A DNA stretch of 64,000 nt, taken from NCBI GenBank assembly GCA_900539865.1, contig UQDS01000002.1, forward strand, positions 193,088 through 257,087, written 5' to 3'. Numbering within the stretch: position 1 is the stretch's first letter; every line of letters begins with the position of its first letter. The notes under the pieces are model-generated. The model was not told where the DNA came from. It saw nothing but the letters and a program-made list of their open reading frames with translations, and did not search any database. The DNA is from an uncultured Mollicutes bacterium (GTDB lineage: Bacteria; Bacillota_I; Bacilli_A; RFN20; CAG-288). The position numbers and the translations under genes were made by a program. Shown here in pieces: positions 18,612 through 28,100 of this stretch.

Positions 18612-19427
18612 ATGCACACAAGAAATTTATTATCTAATTTGACCAACAATGATTTGGCTTACATCTCCAAGACAAATATTGGGGAAGACTTCAGCGCAAG
18701 TTTTCACTCTCATCCCAATTTAGAAATTCTTTTAGTCACAGAAGGAGAAGGTAAAATCGCCCATACACATCAATCTATTCCCATTATCAAAGGGGATATC
18801 ATCGTCATCAGTAAAAATTCAAAGCACTGTGAAATCACAACAAAAAACTTAACTTTCTTTGCTATCGGTGTGAATAATATAGACGCTTTTTTAAAGCACA
18901 ATTTCACCGACCAGATTTTTCATCTGCATTTAGAAGATGAAGAATTTAAAACTATTTTACAACTTTATCAAATCATCTTTTCCGAGTCTGAATTGAAGCA
19001 CGAAAAAAATATAATTTCTCCCTTATTTATTTCTATTATCAATATCATTGAGAGAAACAGCGCACTCTCTTTTGATAAATCACATGGAATGAGCTACAAC
19101 AGCAATGTCAATACTGTCATCAGTTTTATCGACAATTATTTTTATTTAAAACTCCCGCTAAAGACCATCGCCGAACGTCTCTCCATCTCCGTGTCCGGTC
19201 TTTGTCATCAATTTAAAGAAGAGACCAAAATGACAGTTGGAGAATATAAATTAAGTAAACAAATCAATGAAGCGATGAGCCTTTTAGAGACAACAGATAT
19301 GTCGATTATGGATATCGCATCCATGGTTGGTTTTAACGATTCAGCCTACTTTACAAAACAATTTAAAGCGACAAGCGGAATGACGCCGAAAGAATATCGA
19401 AAAAAACAAATAAACAACGAAAATTAA
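18612..19427 (+). CDS. AraC-family regulator, probable rhamnose operon activator
   Basis: 271 residues. N-terminal cupin region (SFHSHPNLEILLVTEGEGKI, GDIIVISKNSKHCE) and C-terminal AraC DNA-binding domain with two HTH units (LPLKTIAERLSISVSGLCHQF; SIMDIASMVGFNDSAYFTKQFK), ending TPKEYRKKQ. It is divergent from rhaB with 98 bp between the start codons, the position held by RhaR/RhaS-type activators. Rhamnose as effector is inferred from position only. No Shine-Dalgarno. Confidence 0.88.
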   Translation: MHTRNLLSNLTNNDLAYISKTNIGEDFSASFHSHPNLEILLVTEGEGKIAHTHQSIPIIKGDIIVISKNSKHCEITTKNLTFFAIGVNNIDAFLKHNFTDQIFHLHLEDEEFKTILQLYQIIFSESELKHEKNIISPLFISIINIIERNSALSFDKSHGMSYNSNVNTVISFIDNYFYLKLPLKTIAERLSISVSGLCHQFKEETKMTVGEYKLSKQINEAMSLLETTDMSIMDIASMVGFNDSAYFTKQFKATSGMTPKEYRKKQINNEN

Positions 19428-19455
19428 TTTCCCTTTATATATAAAAAGAAAAAAT

Positions 19456-20280
19456 TTAATCCCGGTATTTTTTTCGATACTCAGTCGGACTCATATGAAA
19501 CTCTTTATGAAACACTTTTGAAAAATAGTTATAATCTTCAATACCGCACGCCTTTGCAATCGATGCAATAGACTCCCTTGTGTCTCGCAATAATTCACAC
19601 GCTTTTTCCAACCTTCTTTTTTTGATGTAACTTGCAACTGGCATGGAAAAGCATTCGTCAAAAACTTCATATAACTCCGTTTTTGAAATTTGAAAATATT
19701 CGCATAGAACAGGTACATTAAGTTCTTGTTGAAGATTATTATCAATGTATTCTGCAAGCCTTGTATCCAATCTCGTCTTATCGATAGATAGAATGTTTTT
19801 CAAATATTCATATCCTGCACAAGCGCTGAGAATATTGAGTGCGGCGCTGATTTTTTCACGGCTTAAAACCGGTATCTTTTCATAATTTTCCTTTAAACAA
19901 GTAAACTCCGGCAATTGTTTAAATTCTTTTTCGTTTGTCCATCGATCATTTTCTAAAAGACGAACTTGACCAACAACGATATACCCGACCACAACATCAT
20001 CATACAAAACAGGAGAAACACTTTCTAAAAGGCCAGCATGACAAATATAAGTGTATTGTTCATGGCTTTTCTTGCAGATATCAAACGCCTTTTTATCACA
20101 TCTTAAACACCTTTTTTCCATCTCCTTGTTTTCTCTCAAGACTTTGCAAAAAGGAGCATACTTTTCCGGATAGTATCCAATCTCTTGTTCATATTGATCA
20201 TAGATACAAATTTTAATGCCAGTCAACAAGTGGAAATCTTTGAATAATTTGGTTAATTTCTCCATGTCATAAATTCTCAT
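19456..20280 (-). CDS. PocR-domain AraC-family regulator
   Basis: 274 residues. Residues about 5-165 match the PocR ligand-binding domain (FHLLTGIKICIYD, FC-x(n)-RCLRCDKKAF, CHAGLLESVSPVLYD, GYIVVGQVR), with the conserved Cys set that may bind metal or ligand. The C-terminal ~100 residues are an AraC HTH domain ending MSPTEYRKKYRD. Start ATG at 20280 is supported by GGGGA 9 bp upstream. It is divergent from the kinase/isomerase/aldolase cassette and is the obvious candidate regulator of it. The 3' end faces the AraC gene at 18612 tail to tail. Confidence 0.88.
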   Translation of the reverse strand: MRIYDMEKLTKLFKDFHLLTGIKICIYDQYEQEIGYYPEKYAPFCKVLRENKEMEKRCLRCDKKAFDICKKSHEQYTYICHAGLLESVSPVLYDDVVVGYIVVGQVRLLENDRWTNEKEFKQLPEFTCLKENYEKIPVLSREKISAALNILSACAGYEYLKNILSIDKTRLDTRLAEYIDNNLQQELNVPVLCEYFQISKTELYEVFDECFSMPVASYIKKRRLEKACELLRDTRESIASIAKACGIEDYNYFSKVFHKEFHMSPTEYRKKYRD

Positions 20281-20352
20281 ATTAGTATATCCCCAAACAA
20301 AATTACCATATATATGAACAAATAATACTATATTAGAAAAATCATTTACAAG

Positions 20353-20390
20353 TATAATCGATACAAAGGGTATCCATTCCGATACAAAAG
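20353..20390 (+). promoter_or_regulatory. -10 box and 21-bp-spaced direct repeat (candidate AraC operator)
   Basis: TATAAT at 20353-20358 has no good -35. CGATACAAAGG (20359-20369) recurs as CGATACAAAAGG starting at 20380, exactly 21 bp later, i.e. two helical turns. Direct repeats of this period are typical of AraC-family binding sites. They sit just downstream of the -10, 10-41 bp before the kinase ATG, so binding there might repress rather than activate. Confidence 0.5.
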
Positions 20391-20399
20391 GAAAAGAGC

Positions 20400-21872
20400 A
20401 TGAATTTTTTGAGTTTCGATATCGGTACTACTTGTTGTAAGTGCCAGCTATTTTCAGAAGATGGCAAAATCCTTCACTATCTAGCCGAAGATTATCAATT
20501 CATCTACCGCGAAAACGAATGCTATGTTGACATAACCACCATTTGGAAAAAAGTACAAACAATGATAAAAGAAGTTGCAAGAAAGTATGAATTTGCATCT
20601 GTTTGTATTTCTTCTTTTGGCGAAGCTTTTGTTCTTTTGGATTCCGACGATAAGCTTTTGACATTGCCGATGTTATACACCGATACCAGAGGAGAAGAAG
20701 AGGCAAAATTCTTAAAAGATCAATTCGATGAAGCAAAATACTTTGAAACAACCGGCACTCTTCCTCATAGCATGTACTCCATCAGCAAACTTCTGTGGAT
20801 CCGAAACAATTATCCCGACATCTATCAAAAAGCAGACAAGCTCTTCCTGATGGGGGACTATGTCGGTTATCTTTTAAGTGGAAAAAGAGCGATCGATTAT
20901 TCCTTAGCAACAAGAAGCGGAGTCTTTGATATCGCAAAGAAAACTTTCAGCGAAGAGATTCTTTCTCGTTTAAATATCGATAAAAAACTCTTCTCAAAAC
21001 CGATGCAAGCAGGAAGTATCATCGGTCCCATACGAAGAGAAATCAGAGAAAAATTAGGAATTAAAAACGAGTGTCTTCTTGTTTTAGGTGCCCATGATCA
21101 AGTTTGTTCCGCCTTGGGAGCCGGCGCGATTTCTTCCGGTGATGCAGTCGATGGTTTAGGCACTGTAGAGTGCATCACTCCTCTCATGTCTTTCCAAGTG
21201 AAAGATTTACAGATGGGAAAAGAAGGATATGTTGTCGTCCCCTATGTTTTCGATGGTCTATACTGCACATATATGCTCAATTATACTTGTGGTTCTATCG
21301 TTAAATGGTATAAAAACAACTTACTACATAACTATAAGGGTGATGTTGAAAATATCTATGAGTATCTAGAGAAAGACTTTTCAAAGGAACCGACAAATAT
21401 CTTTGTACTACCTTACTTTAAAGGGGCATCGACACCTTATCAAAACAGCAACGCAAAAGGCGCAATCATCAATCTTACTACTGACACAAGCGACTCTAAA
21501 CTTTACCAAGCGATCTTAGAAGGATTGTCTATGGAGATGCGCTTAAACGAAGATAATTGCAATCGTTATGGCATCGAAATTCAAAGACTCATCGCCACAG
21601 GAGGAGGGGCAAACTCCACAAAGTGGTTAGAGATAAAAGCAAATGTTCAAAACAAAAAGATTCAAAGGCTTCGCTCTGCAGAAGGTGGACTTTGCGGCTG
21701 TGCTATTTTGCAAGCTCTCGCTTTAAAAAACGATGTTTCAAAAGAAGAGGTCATTCATACTTTTGTTCAATATCAAAATGAAGTTGTACCAGACAACGCT
21801 CTGGTGAAATCCTATGAAGATATGTATCAAAAATATCAAAATATTTATAAAAGCATAAAGGAGTTTTATTGA
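20400..21872 (+). CDS. FGGY-family sugar kinase, substrate unknown
   Basis: 490 residues. FGGY signature regions: NFLSFDIGTTCCKCQLF (phosphate 1), YTDTRGEEEAKFL, GAHDQVCSALGAGAI (phosphate 2 / catalytic Asp region), and LIATGGGANSTKWLEIKANV (adenosine site). It resembles xylulokinase/gluconokinase-type members rather than RhaB or FucK closely enough to name. It begins a four-gene run with an isomerase (1 bp gap), a class II aldolase and a DUF4432 epimerase. It presumably phosphorylates the ketose made by the isomerase, at O-1 if the aldolase is to act (inference). SD AAAGGA upstream. Confidence 0.88.
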   Translation: MNFLSFDIGTTCCKCQLFSEDGKILHYLAEDYQFIYRENECYVDITTIWKKVQTMIKEVARKYEFASVCISSFGEAFVLLDSDDKLLTLPMLYTDTRGEEEAKFLKDQFDEAKYFETTGTLPHSMYSISKLLWIRNNYPDIYQKADKLFLMGDYVGYLLSGKRAIDYSLATRSGVFDIAKKTFSEEILSRLNIDKKLFSKPMQAGSIIGPIRREIREKLGIKNECLLVLGAHDQVCSALGAGAISSGDAVDGLGTVECITPLMSFQVKDLQMGKEGYVVVPYVFDGLYCTYMLNYTCGSIVKWYKNNLLHNYKGDVENIYEYLEKDFSKEPTNIFVLPYFKGASTPYQNSNAKGAIINLTTDTSDSKLYQAILEGLSMEMRLNEDNCNRYGIEIQRLIATGGGANSTKWLEIKANVQNKKIQRLRSAEGGLCGCAILQALALKNDVSKEEVIHTFVQYQNEVVPDNALVKSYEDMYQKYQNIYKSIKEFY

Positions 21873-21873
21873 T

Positions 21874-23274
21874 ATGAAATTTGCGTTATTTTTCGGAAAC
21901 CGTGGGTTCATGCCTGCTGAATTGATTGCAGATGCCCGCAAAGAGATGGTTCAGGCTCTCCAAGAAGCTGGCCACGATTATTTGATCATGGATGAAAGCG
22001 CCACTCGTTATGGTGCTGTAGAAACAAGAGAAGAAGGAAAAATCTATCACGACTGGCTCAAATCACACGAAGGAGAATATGATGGTGTCATCTTATGTAT
22101 GCCCATTTTTATCGATGAAAATGGTGCCGTCGCCGCCTTACAAGATGCAAACGTTCCTATTTTGATGCAAGCTTATCCTGATGAAATTGGCAAAATGGAT
22201 TTCATGCATCGCAGAGATGCTTTCTGCGGGAAATTTTCTGTCACTGACGTCTTTTACCAATACAATATCCCTTTCACCGTGATGAAGCCGCACGTCGTTC
22301 ATCCTCTCTCCAAAGAATTTTCTGAGAACCTCAAAGACTTTGCTGCAATCTGTCGTGTTGTAAAAGGAATGAGAAGATTCAATTTGGGCTGTATCGGTGC
22401 AAGAACTACCGCTTTTAAAACAGTTCGTTTTGATGAAGTCACATTGCAAAGATATGGCATCAACGTCGAGTCTTTTGATCTTTCTGAATTGATGTTCAAA
22501 GTGTTAAAGCTTCTTGATGACGATACAAAAGTTCAAGAGAAATTACAGCATTTAGAACAATATGCAGATTTTTCTTGCGTTCCTTTAAAAAACAAAATCA
22601 CATTAGCGAAGATCTCTTGTGTAATTGATGAATATATTCAAGAGTACCATTTAGATGCCATCACTTTACGCTGTTGGAACGAATTAGAGACCTATTTCCG
22701 CGTTTGCCCTTGCGTGCTTATTTCCGAGCTCAACGACCGCGGTATCGTCTGTTCTTGCGAAGTAGATCTTTGCTCTGCAATCACTATGAGAGCAATGAAT
22801 TTAGCAAGCCAAGTCCCTACTGCTTGTCTTGATTGGAACAACAATTACGGTGAAGATGAAAATAAAGTCATTCTCTTCCACTGCGGTCCTGTCGCTCAAA
22901 CTTTAATGACAGAAAAAGGAACAGTTACACAACATAAAATGTTTGATAAATCCGATAAAGGTTCCGGTTGGGGTACAAATGAAGGACGCATCAAAGCCTT
23001 TGATATGACATACGCAAACTGTTTCACAGAAAACGGCAAATTAAAAGTTTATACAAGCGAAGGAAAATTCACTGGCGAGCCCATTGAAAAAGAGTTCTTT
23101 GGTTGTGGTGGTGTCGCTGAAATTCCTAACTTACAAGACAAACTTTTACGTCTGGCAAAAGGCGGATTCAAGCATCACACCACTGTCGGCGTCGGACATT
23201 TAAAATATGTCTTAGACGAAGCGTTTCAAACCTATCTTCACTACGATCTTGTAGATATCGACAAAGGAGAATAA
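21874..23274 (+). CDS. L-fucose isomerase-like aldose-ketose isomerase (COG2407)
   Basis: 466 residues, shorter than FucI (~590). COG2407-type layout: an N-terminal Rossmann-like part (FALFFGNRGFMPAEL, DGVILCMPIF) and a C-terminal catalytic part with candidate metal ligands in CWNELE, CSCEVD and FHCGP, matching the Glu/Asp/His triad of the fucose/arabinose isomerase superfamily. Cytoplasmic. It should interconvert an aldose and a ketose; which sugar is not evident from sequence. L-fucose and D-arabinose are less likely because the aldolase here is not FucA-like. SD AAGGAG before the ATG. Confidence 0.85.
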   Translation: MKFALFFGNRGFMPAELIADARKEMVQALQEAGHDYLIMDESATRYGAVETREEGKIYHDWLKSHEGEYDGVILCMPIFIDENGAVAALQDANVPILMQAYPDEIGKMDFMHRRDAFCGKFSVTDVFYQYNIPFTVMKPHVVHPLSKEFSENLKDFAAICRVVKGMRRFNLGCIGARTTAFKTVRFDEVTLQRYGINVESFDLSELMFKVLKLLDDDTKVQEKLQHLEQYADFSCVPLKNKITLAKISCVIDEYIQEYHLDAITLRCWNELETYFRVCPCVLISELNDRGIVCSCEVDLCSAITMRAMNLASQVPTACLDWNNNYGEDENKVILFHCGPVAQTLMTEKGTVTQHKMFDKSDKGSGWGTNEGRIKAFDMTYANCFTENGKLKVYTSEGKFTGEPIEKEFFGCGGVAEIPNLQDKLLRLAKGGFKHHTTVGVGHLKYVLDEAFQTYLHYDLVDIDKGE

Positions 23275-23276
23275 TC

Positions 23277-24125
23277 ATGCTAGTCTCATTAAAAGAAGTT
23301 TTAGAAGACGCAAAAAGAAAAAAAGTAGCAGTAGGTGCTTTTAACACACCTACTTTAGAGTGCCTTTTGGCTGTATTACATGCTGCTGAGCGACTGAATG
23401 TACCTGTGATTATTTCCCACGCTCAAATACACGAAAATGTTGCTCCGTTAGATGAAATCGGTCCCGTGATGGTCGCCTTTGCCAAAGCGAGCAAAGTAAA
23501 AGTATGCGTCCATCTTGACCATGGGGAAGACTTTGCTTATTGCCAAAGAGCTATCGCTCACGGATTTACTTCTGTGATGATTGATTACTCTTGTAAAGAT
23601 TACGAAGAAAACATCAAAGGAACTGCTGAGGTTGTCGCTTACGCACATCAACACAATGTCGACGTGGAAGCGGAATTAGGAAAATTACCCTCTCGAGAAG
23701 GTGGTTTAGAAGATACACAAGGAAAGAGTGAAGATTCTTATACTGATCCGAATCTTGTATTGGACTATCTTCAAAGAACAGGTGTGGATGCTCTTGCAAT
23801 CGCCTTTGGTACAGCACATGGTATCTATAAAGTGAAGCCTGTGTTAAATCTTGATATCATCGACAAAATCACCGCCTTAACTGACATTCCCTTAGTCATG
23901 CACGGCGGAAGTGGAATCAGCAATGAAATTTATAAAGAAGTCATCCGCCGAGGTATCCGCAAGATCAATTATTACAGCTATATGTCCTATGCTGGATATG
24001 CAGCAGCAAAAAAACTAAGCGATGAAAAGAGCGAGGGCTTTTTCCATGACATGGCTTTTGCCGCACAAAAAGTGATGGAAGAAAACGCATATCGTACACT
24101 TGCTGTCTTCAATAATCTGGATTGA
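23277..24125 (+). CDS. Class II (zinc) ketose-bisphosphate-type aldolase
   Basis: 282 residues, Fba/KbaY/GatY family. Motifs: VAVGAFNTPTLE at the start, HLDHGEDF (catalytic Asp and zinc His), GFTSVMIDYSCKDYEENI, VEAELGKL, then zinc His in AFGTAHG and MHGGSG. It should release DHAP from a ketose phosphate. Residues around MIDYSCK differ from the GSH/ASH of FBP and tagatose-bisphosphate aldolases, which may reflect a different substrate. Two bp after the isomerase stop. Confidence 0.88.
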   Translation: MLVSLKEVLEDAKRKKVAVGAFNTPTLECLLAVLHAAERLNVPVIISHAQIHENVAPLDEIGPVMVAFAKASKVKVCVHLDHGEDFAYCQRAIAHGFTSVMIDYSCKDYEENIKGTAEVVAYAHQHNVDVEAELGKLPSREGGLEDTQGKSEDSYTDPNLVLDYLQRTGVDALAIAFGTAHGIYKVKPVLNLDIIDKITALTDIPLVMHGGSGISNEIYKEVIRRGIRKINYYSYMSYAGYAAAKKLSDEKSEGFFHDMAFAAQKVMEENAYRTLAVFNNLD

Positions 24126-24128
24126 GCT

Positions 24129-25043
24129 ATGAATCCACACGTTTCTAATTTGACACAGCTTGCAAGTGTCAGACGCTATGAACTTCTTGATGGAAAAGGT
24201 GCCGGATTAAAAGTCATCGATTGCGATAATGGAAAAATTCGTTTTTTACTAAACGAAAGCAAAGCGCTAGACATCATGCAGATATATTACAAAGGCGAAA
24301 ATATTTCTTTTGTTTCAAAAAACGGTTTTTCAATGCGATCTGACATTCCTTTTAGCCAACGTTTTGAGGGAGGAATGTTATATACTTGCGGTCTCGATAA
24401 CATCGGTTACCGCGAAGGTTATCCGCTTCACGGAACCTTTCACAACCTTCCTGCAAACATCATAAAAATCGAATGCAATGACGAGTTCCTCTTTGTAGAA
24501 GCAGAGATGGAATGCAGTGAATTATTCGGTAAAAATCTTGTGATGCGTAGAAGAGTTTTTTCAAATATAAAATGGAATAATATCATCATTTCTGACACTC
24601 TTACAAACAATGGTTATCGCGATGAAGACTATTGTCTCCTTTACCATGTAAACCTCGGTTATCCCCTTTTAGAAGAAGGTTGTGAAATTCACGGTGCCAT
24701 CGAAAATGTCAAGCCGCGCACTCCTTTTGCAAAAGAGCAAATACAAAATTTTACCGAAATTACTTCTCCTGTTTTAAATCAAGAAGAAACTTGTTACTTC
24801 TTGTCCTTTAAGAAGCCTTGTATCTCTTTGATCAACCCAAAGAGTCATAGAGAATTTTCTTTAGAGTGGTCACAGAATACCTTACCTTCTTTCGTCGAAT
24901 GGAAAAGTATGGCAAGCGGAGATTACGCGCTTGGTCTAGAGCCTTGTACATCCGAACTGGATTCCGGCTTTTCAAAAAAGGTGATCAAACCTCAGGAAAG
25001 CATCGATACTTACTTGATCATGACTATAAAAGACATCGAATAG
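24129..25043 (+). CDS. DUF4432 / aldose 1-epimerase-like protein
   Basis: 304 residues. Matches the DUF4432 group of the galactose-mutarotase superfamily: LNESKALDIMQIYYKG, GGMLYTCGLDN, PLHGTFHNLPA, YHVNLGYPLL, SFVEWKSMASGDYALGLEPCTS. The His and Glu in LHGTF and GLEP correspond to the catalytic region of mutarotases. Probably interconverts anomers of the sugar (or sugar acid) handled by the cassette. It is the last gene of the four; no terminator hairpin is apparent in the following 110 bp. Confidence 0.82.
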   Translation: MNPHVSNLTQLASVRRYELLDGKGAGLKVIDCDNGKIRFLLNESKALDIMQIYYKGENISFVSKNGFSMRSDIPFSQRFEGGMLYTCGLDNIGYREGYPLHGTFHNLPANIIKIECNDEFLFVEAEMECSELFGKNLVMRRRVFSNIKWNNIIISDTLTNNGYRDEDYCLLYHVNLGYPLLEEGCEIHGAIENVKPRTPFAKEQIQNFTEITSPVLNQEETCYFLSFKKPCISLINPKSHREFSLEWSQNTLPSFVEWKSMASGDYALGLEPCTSELDSGFSKKVIKPQESIDTYLIMTIKDIE

Positions 25044-25129
25044 ACTCCTCTGTTGTCAAAAACATTTAATTAAGCTGAAAAATATTCTTTCCTTTATCAA
25101 TTTTGCTGTTTTGATATGGATGTTGCGTT

Positions 25130-25135
25130 TATAAT
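25130..25135 (+). promoter_or_regulatory. Possible -10 box of the PglX-like gene
   Basis: TATAAT 21 bp before the TTG start at 25157; no convincing -35 at 16-18 bp (TTGATA at 25111-25116 is only 13 bp away). Confidence 0.35.
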
Positions 25136-25156
25136 GATTTTAGGAGCATCGATAAG

Positions 25157-28100
25157 TTGACATTCCGTTTCTTTTCGATGAAAAGAAAAATGGACAAGAA
25201 CACGCTTTTCCGTTTTACAAAAGAAGCAAAGCAAACTTTGGAAAGCTTAATGGCAAAAAAAAAGCTTTCTTCTTTTGGAATAGAGGAAACAAAACTTGCT
25301 CCTGTCTTCAAAGCCAAATTTCCTGTGGATGAATTAGTAGAACAACTATACAACACACCTTATAAAGATGCTTATAACAACTTGATTGAAGACATGGCTT
25401 ATTTCTTTTTCATCCGCATCTTGTTAATTCGATATTTGGAAGTCAATGAATTATTTCCTTATAAAATCAAAATTTTAAAGCACCGAACCAAAATCAGCAA
25501 AAGCGAAATTGCAGTGTTACCCCGCTTTGATGAAAATATTTATCAAAGTCTTTCTGAGGACAACGCCTCTGTATTTGCTTATGCGTTTTATTTGCTTTGT
25601 CAAATTTTAAAAGAATCTTTTCCCGTTTTACTCGCGGAAGAAAAAGAATATTATTATGCCTTTTTTCCGAAAGAAACACTCAACCAAGGTGGTGCTTTAG
25701 ATCGTTTTTTATCCAAAATAAATGATGATGAATTTAAAAACCAGACGCAAATCATCGCATGGATGCATCAACACTATATCTCCAATCATCGTCAACAACT
25801 CCGTAAGTTAGATAGAATCAGCACCGAAAACATTCCTGCACTCAGTCAGGTATTCACTCCCGACTGGATCGTGTCTTACCTTGCAGAAAACTCACTGGGA
25901 CGATGGTATTTTTCTCACTTTCCCAAGAGTAAACTCAAGGCGAACTTAAAATTCTTCGTTCAAGATGAAAAAAAGGCGATTCCTGTAGATAAAGCCTCCT
26001 TAGAAGAGTTAAAAATTATTGAACCGTGTTGTGGATGTGGAAATATCCTAGTATATGCTTTTGATTTACTTTACGACATGTATATCGAGCAAGGATATAA
26101 CAAAAAAATCATTCCTTCTTTAATCATAAAAAACAACCTCTATGGACTGGACATCGATAAAAAAGCAGCTAGAATCTCATATTTTTCGTTGATGATGAAA
26201 GCTTGTGACAAAGACCCGTCCTTCTTATCTAGGAAAATCAGACCTCACGTATATGAAATTATCGACAGCAGCTTCATCCACGATCAATTTCTAGATGATT
26301 ACAGTTTTGATCCTTCTGAAAAAGAAGTTATCAAATCGTTAAAGAACGACTTTGCTTACGGTAAAACACTCGGGTCATTAATCAAAGTAAACCAAGTTGA
26401 TTTTGATTCATTATTAACGAAAATAAAAGCGTTTCAAGAAGATGAAAACTTATTGAAACTAAAGAAACTTGTTAGTATTGCAAAGATCCTATCTCAAAAA
26501 TATGACATCTTGATAACAAACCCTCCTTACCTTGGAACTTCTACTTTAGAAAAGAAAGTAAAAGACATCATAGCCAAAACATATCCCCAATCAAAAAGTG
26601 ATCTTTCCTGTATGTTTATGCAAACAGATTTGTTGAAAGCCAATGGTTACATGGCTATCGTCAACTCAGATTCTTGGATGTATTTATCCAGCTTCTATGA
26701 GATGCGAAAAGACATTGTAGAAAACGAAAGCATCATCACCATGGCTCATTTAGGAATGGGGTCTTTTGACGCGGTCGTACAAACGACAGCGTTTGTCATT
26801 CAAAATAGAAAAGCAGAAAGTTCTTTGGGAATATATTTCGATCTTACGAAAAGCAAAAATAAATGTGCGGATCTATTAGCCCATAAAAATTGCTATCGCA
26901 AATGGCAGGGGGATTTTTTAAACATCACCAATTGTCCTATCGCTTATCACGCAAACAAAGAGACGATTCGCGCTTTTAAAAATACCAAGACAATTGAAGA
27001 TTTTGCTTATCCGAGACAAGGTATCGCTACTGGCTGCAACAAAAGAAACCTGCGCTACTGGTTTGAGGTAAGACAGACTGATATTCAATGGGATGCAAAA
27101 GACTTGGCTGATTTTTTCAACAGTAAAAAACGTTACATTCCTTATAACAAAGGCGGAAGTTATCGAAAATGGTTCTATGATATGGAATGGGTGATCTGGT
27201 TTGATCAAGAAAATTATGCACATTTACAAACGGTTGGAAACCACCTACCCTCGAAAAACTTTTATTTTAAAGAAAGTATCACTTGGTCCAAAGTGACTTC
27301 TAGCTTCTTTTCCACAAGATATGTTCCGCAAGGTTCTGTATTTGATGTTGCTGGTTGCTCCATTTTCTCTCCTGATTTATTATCGTATCTTCTCGGATTT
27401 ACCAACAGCGTAGTCATGCAACACTTCATGAGTATTCTAAGCCAAACACTCAATTATGAAGTCGGAAATGTTAAATCCATACCTTTGATTATCGATCAAA
27501 ACAAAAGAAAAGAAATGGAAGATTTAGTCAACGAAAACATTTTTTTATCCAAAGAAGATTTGACTGAAAAAGAGACGTCGCATCTGTTCAGAAGGCCGCT
27601 CTACCTCACTTATGACACCCTAGAAGAAGGCTTTATCGCTCTCAAGAAGAAACGAGAAGAACGCTTTGCACATTTAAAGAGAAACGAGGAGCGCTTAAAT
27701 CAACTCTTTTTAGATATTTATCACTTAGACAAAGAAATCGATTATCACGTAAACGACCAAACCATCAGTGTGAGAAGATCATCTTATCGAGATGATGTCA
27801 TCGACTTTTTATCTTATTTTGTGGGAGTGTCTTTGCATCGATATTCTCTGGAAAGTGACACTATTTTTGACACTTCTAGTGAAGACTTGCATTATCTTGT
27901 TCTCACAAAAGAAGCTTATTTACCAAACGACATCATTACAAAATTAGAATCTTTCTTAGTTTCTATTTACGGAAGAAAAAATCTAAAAAATAATTTGCTA
28001 TTTTTAGCAAGAGGCTTAAAGAAAAAAGGAAACCCCAAGAAAATTCTCCGCAATTACTTCCTCAACACATTCTATAAAGATCAAAGTAAACGCTATTATA

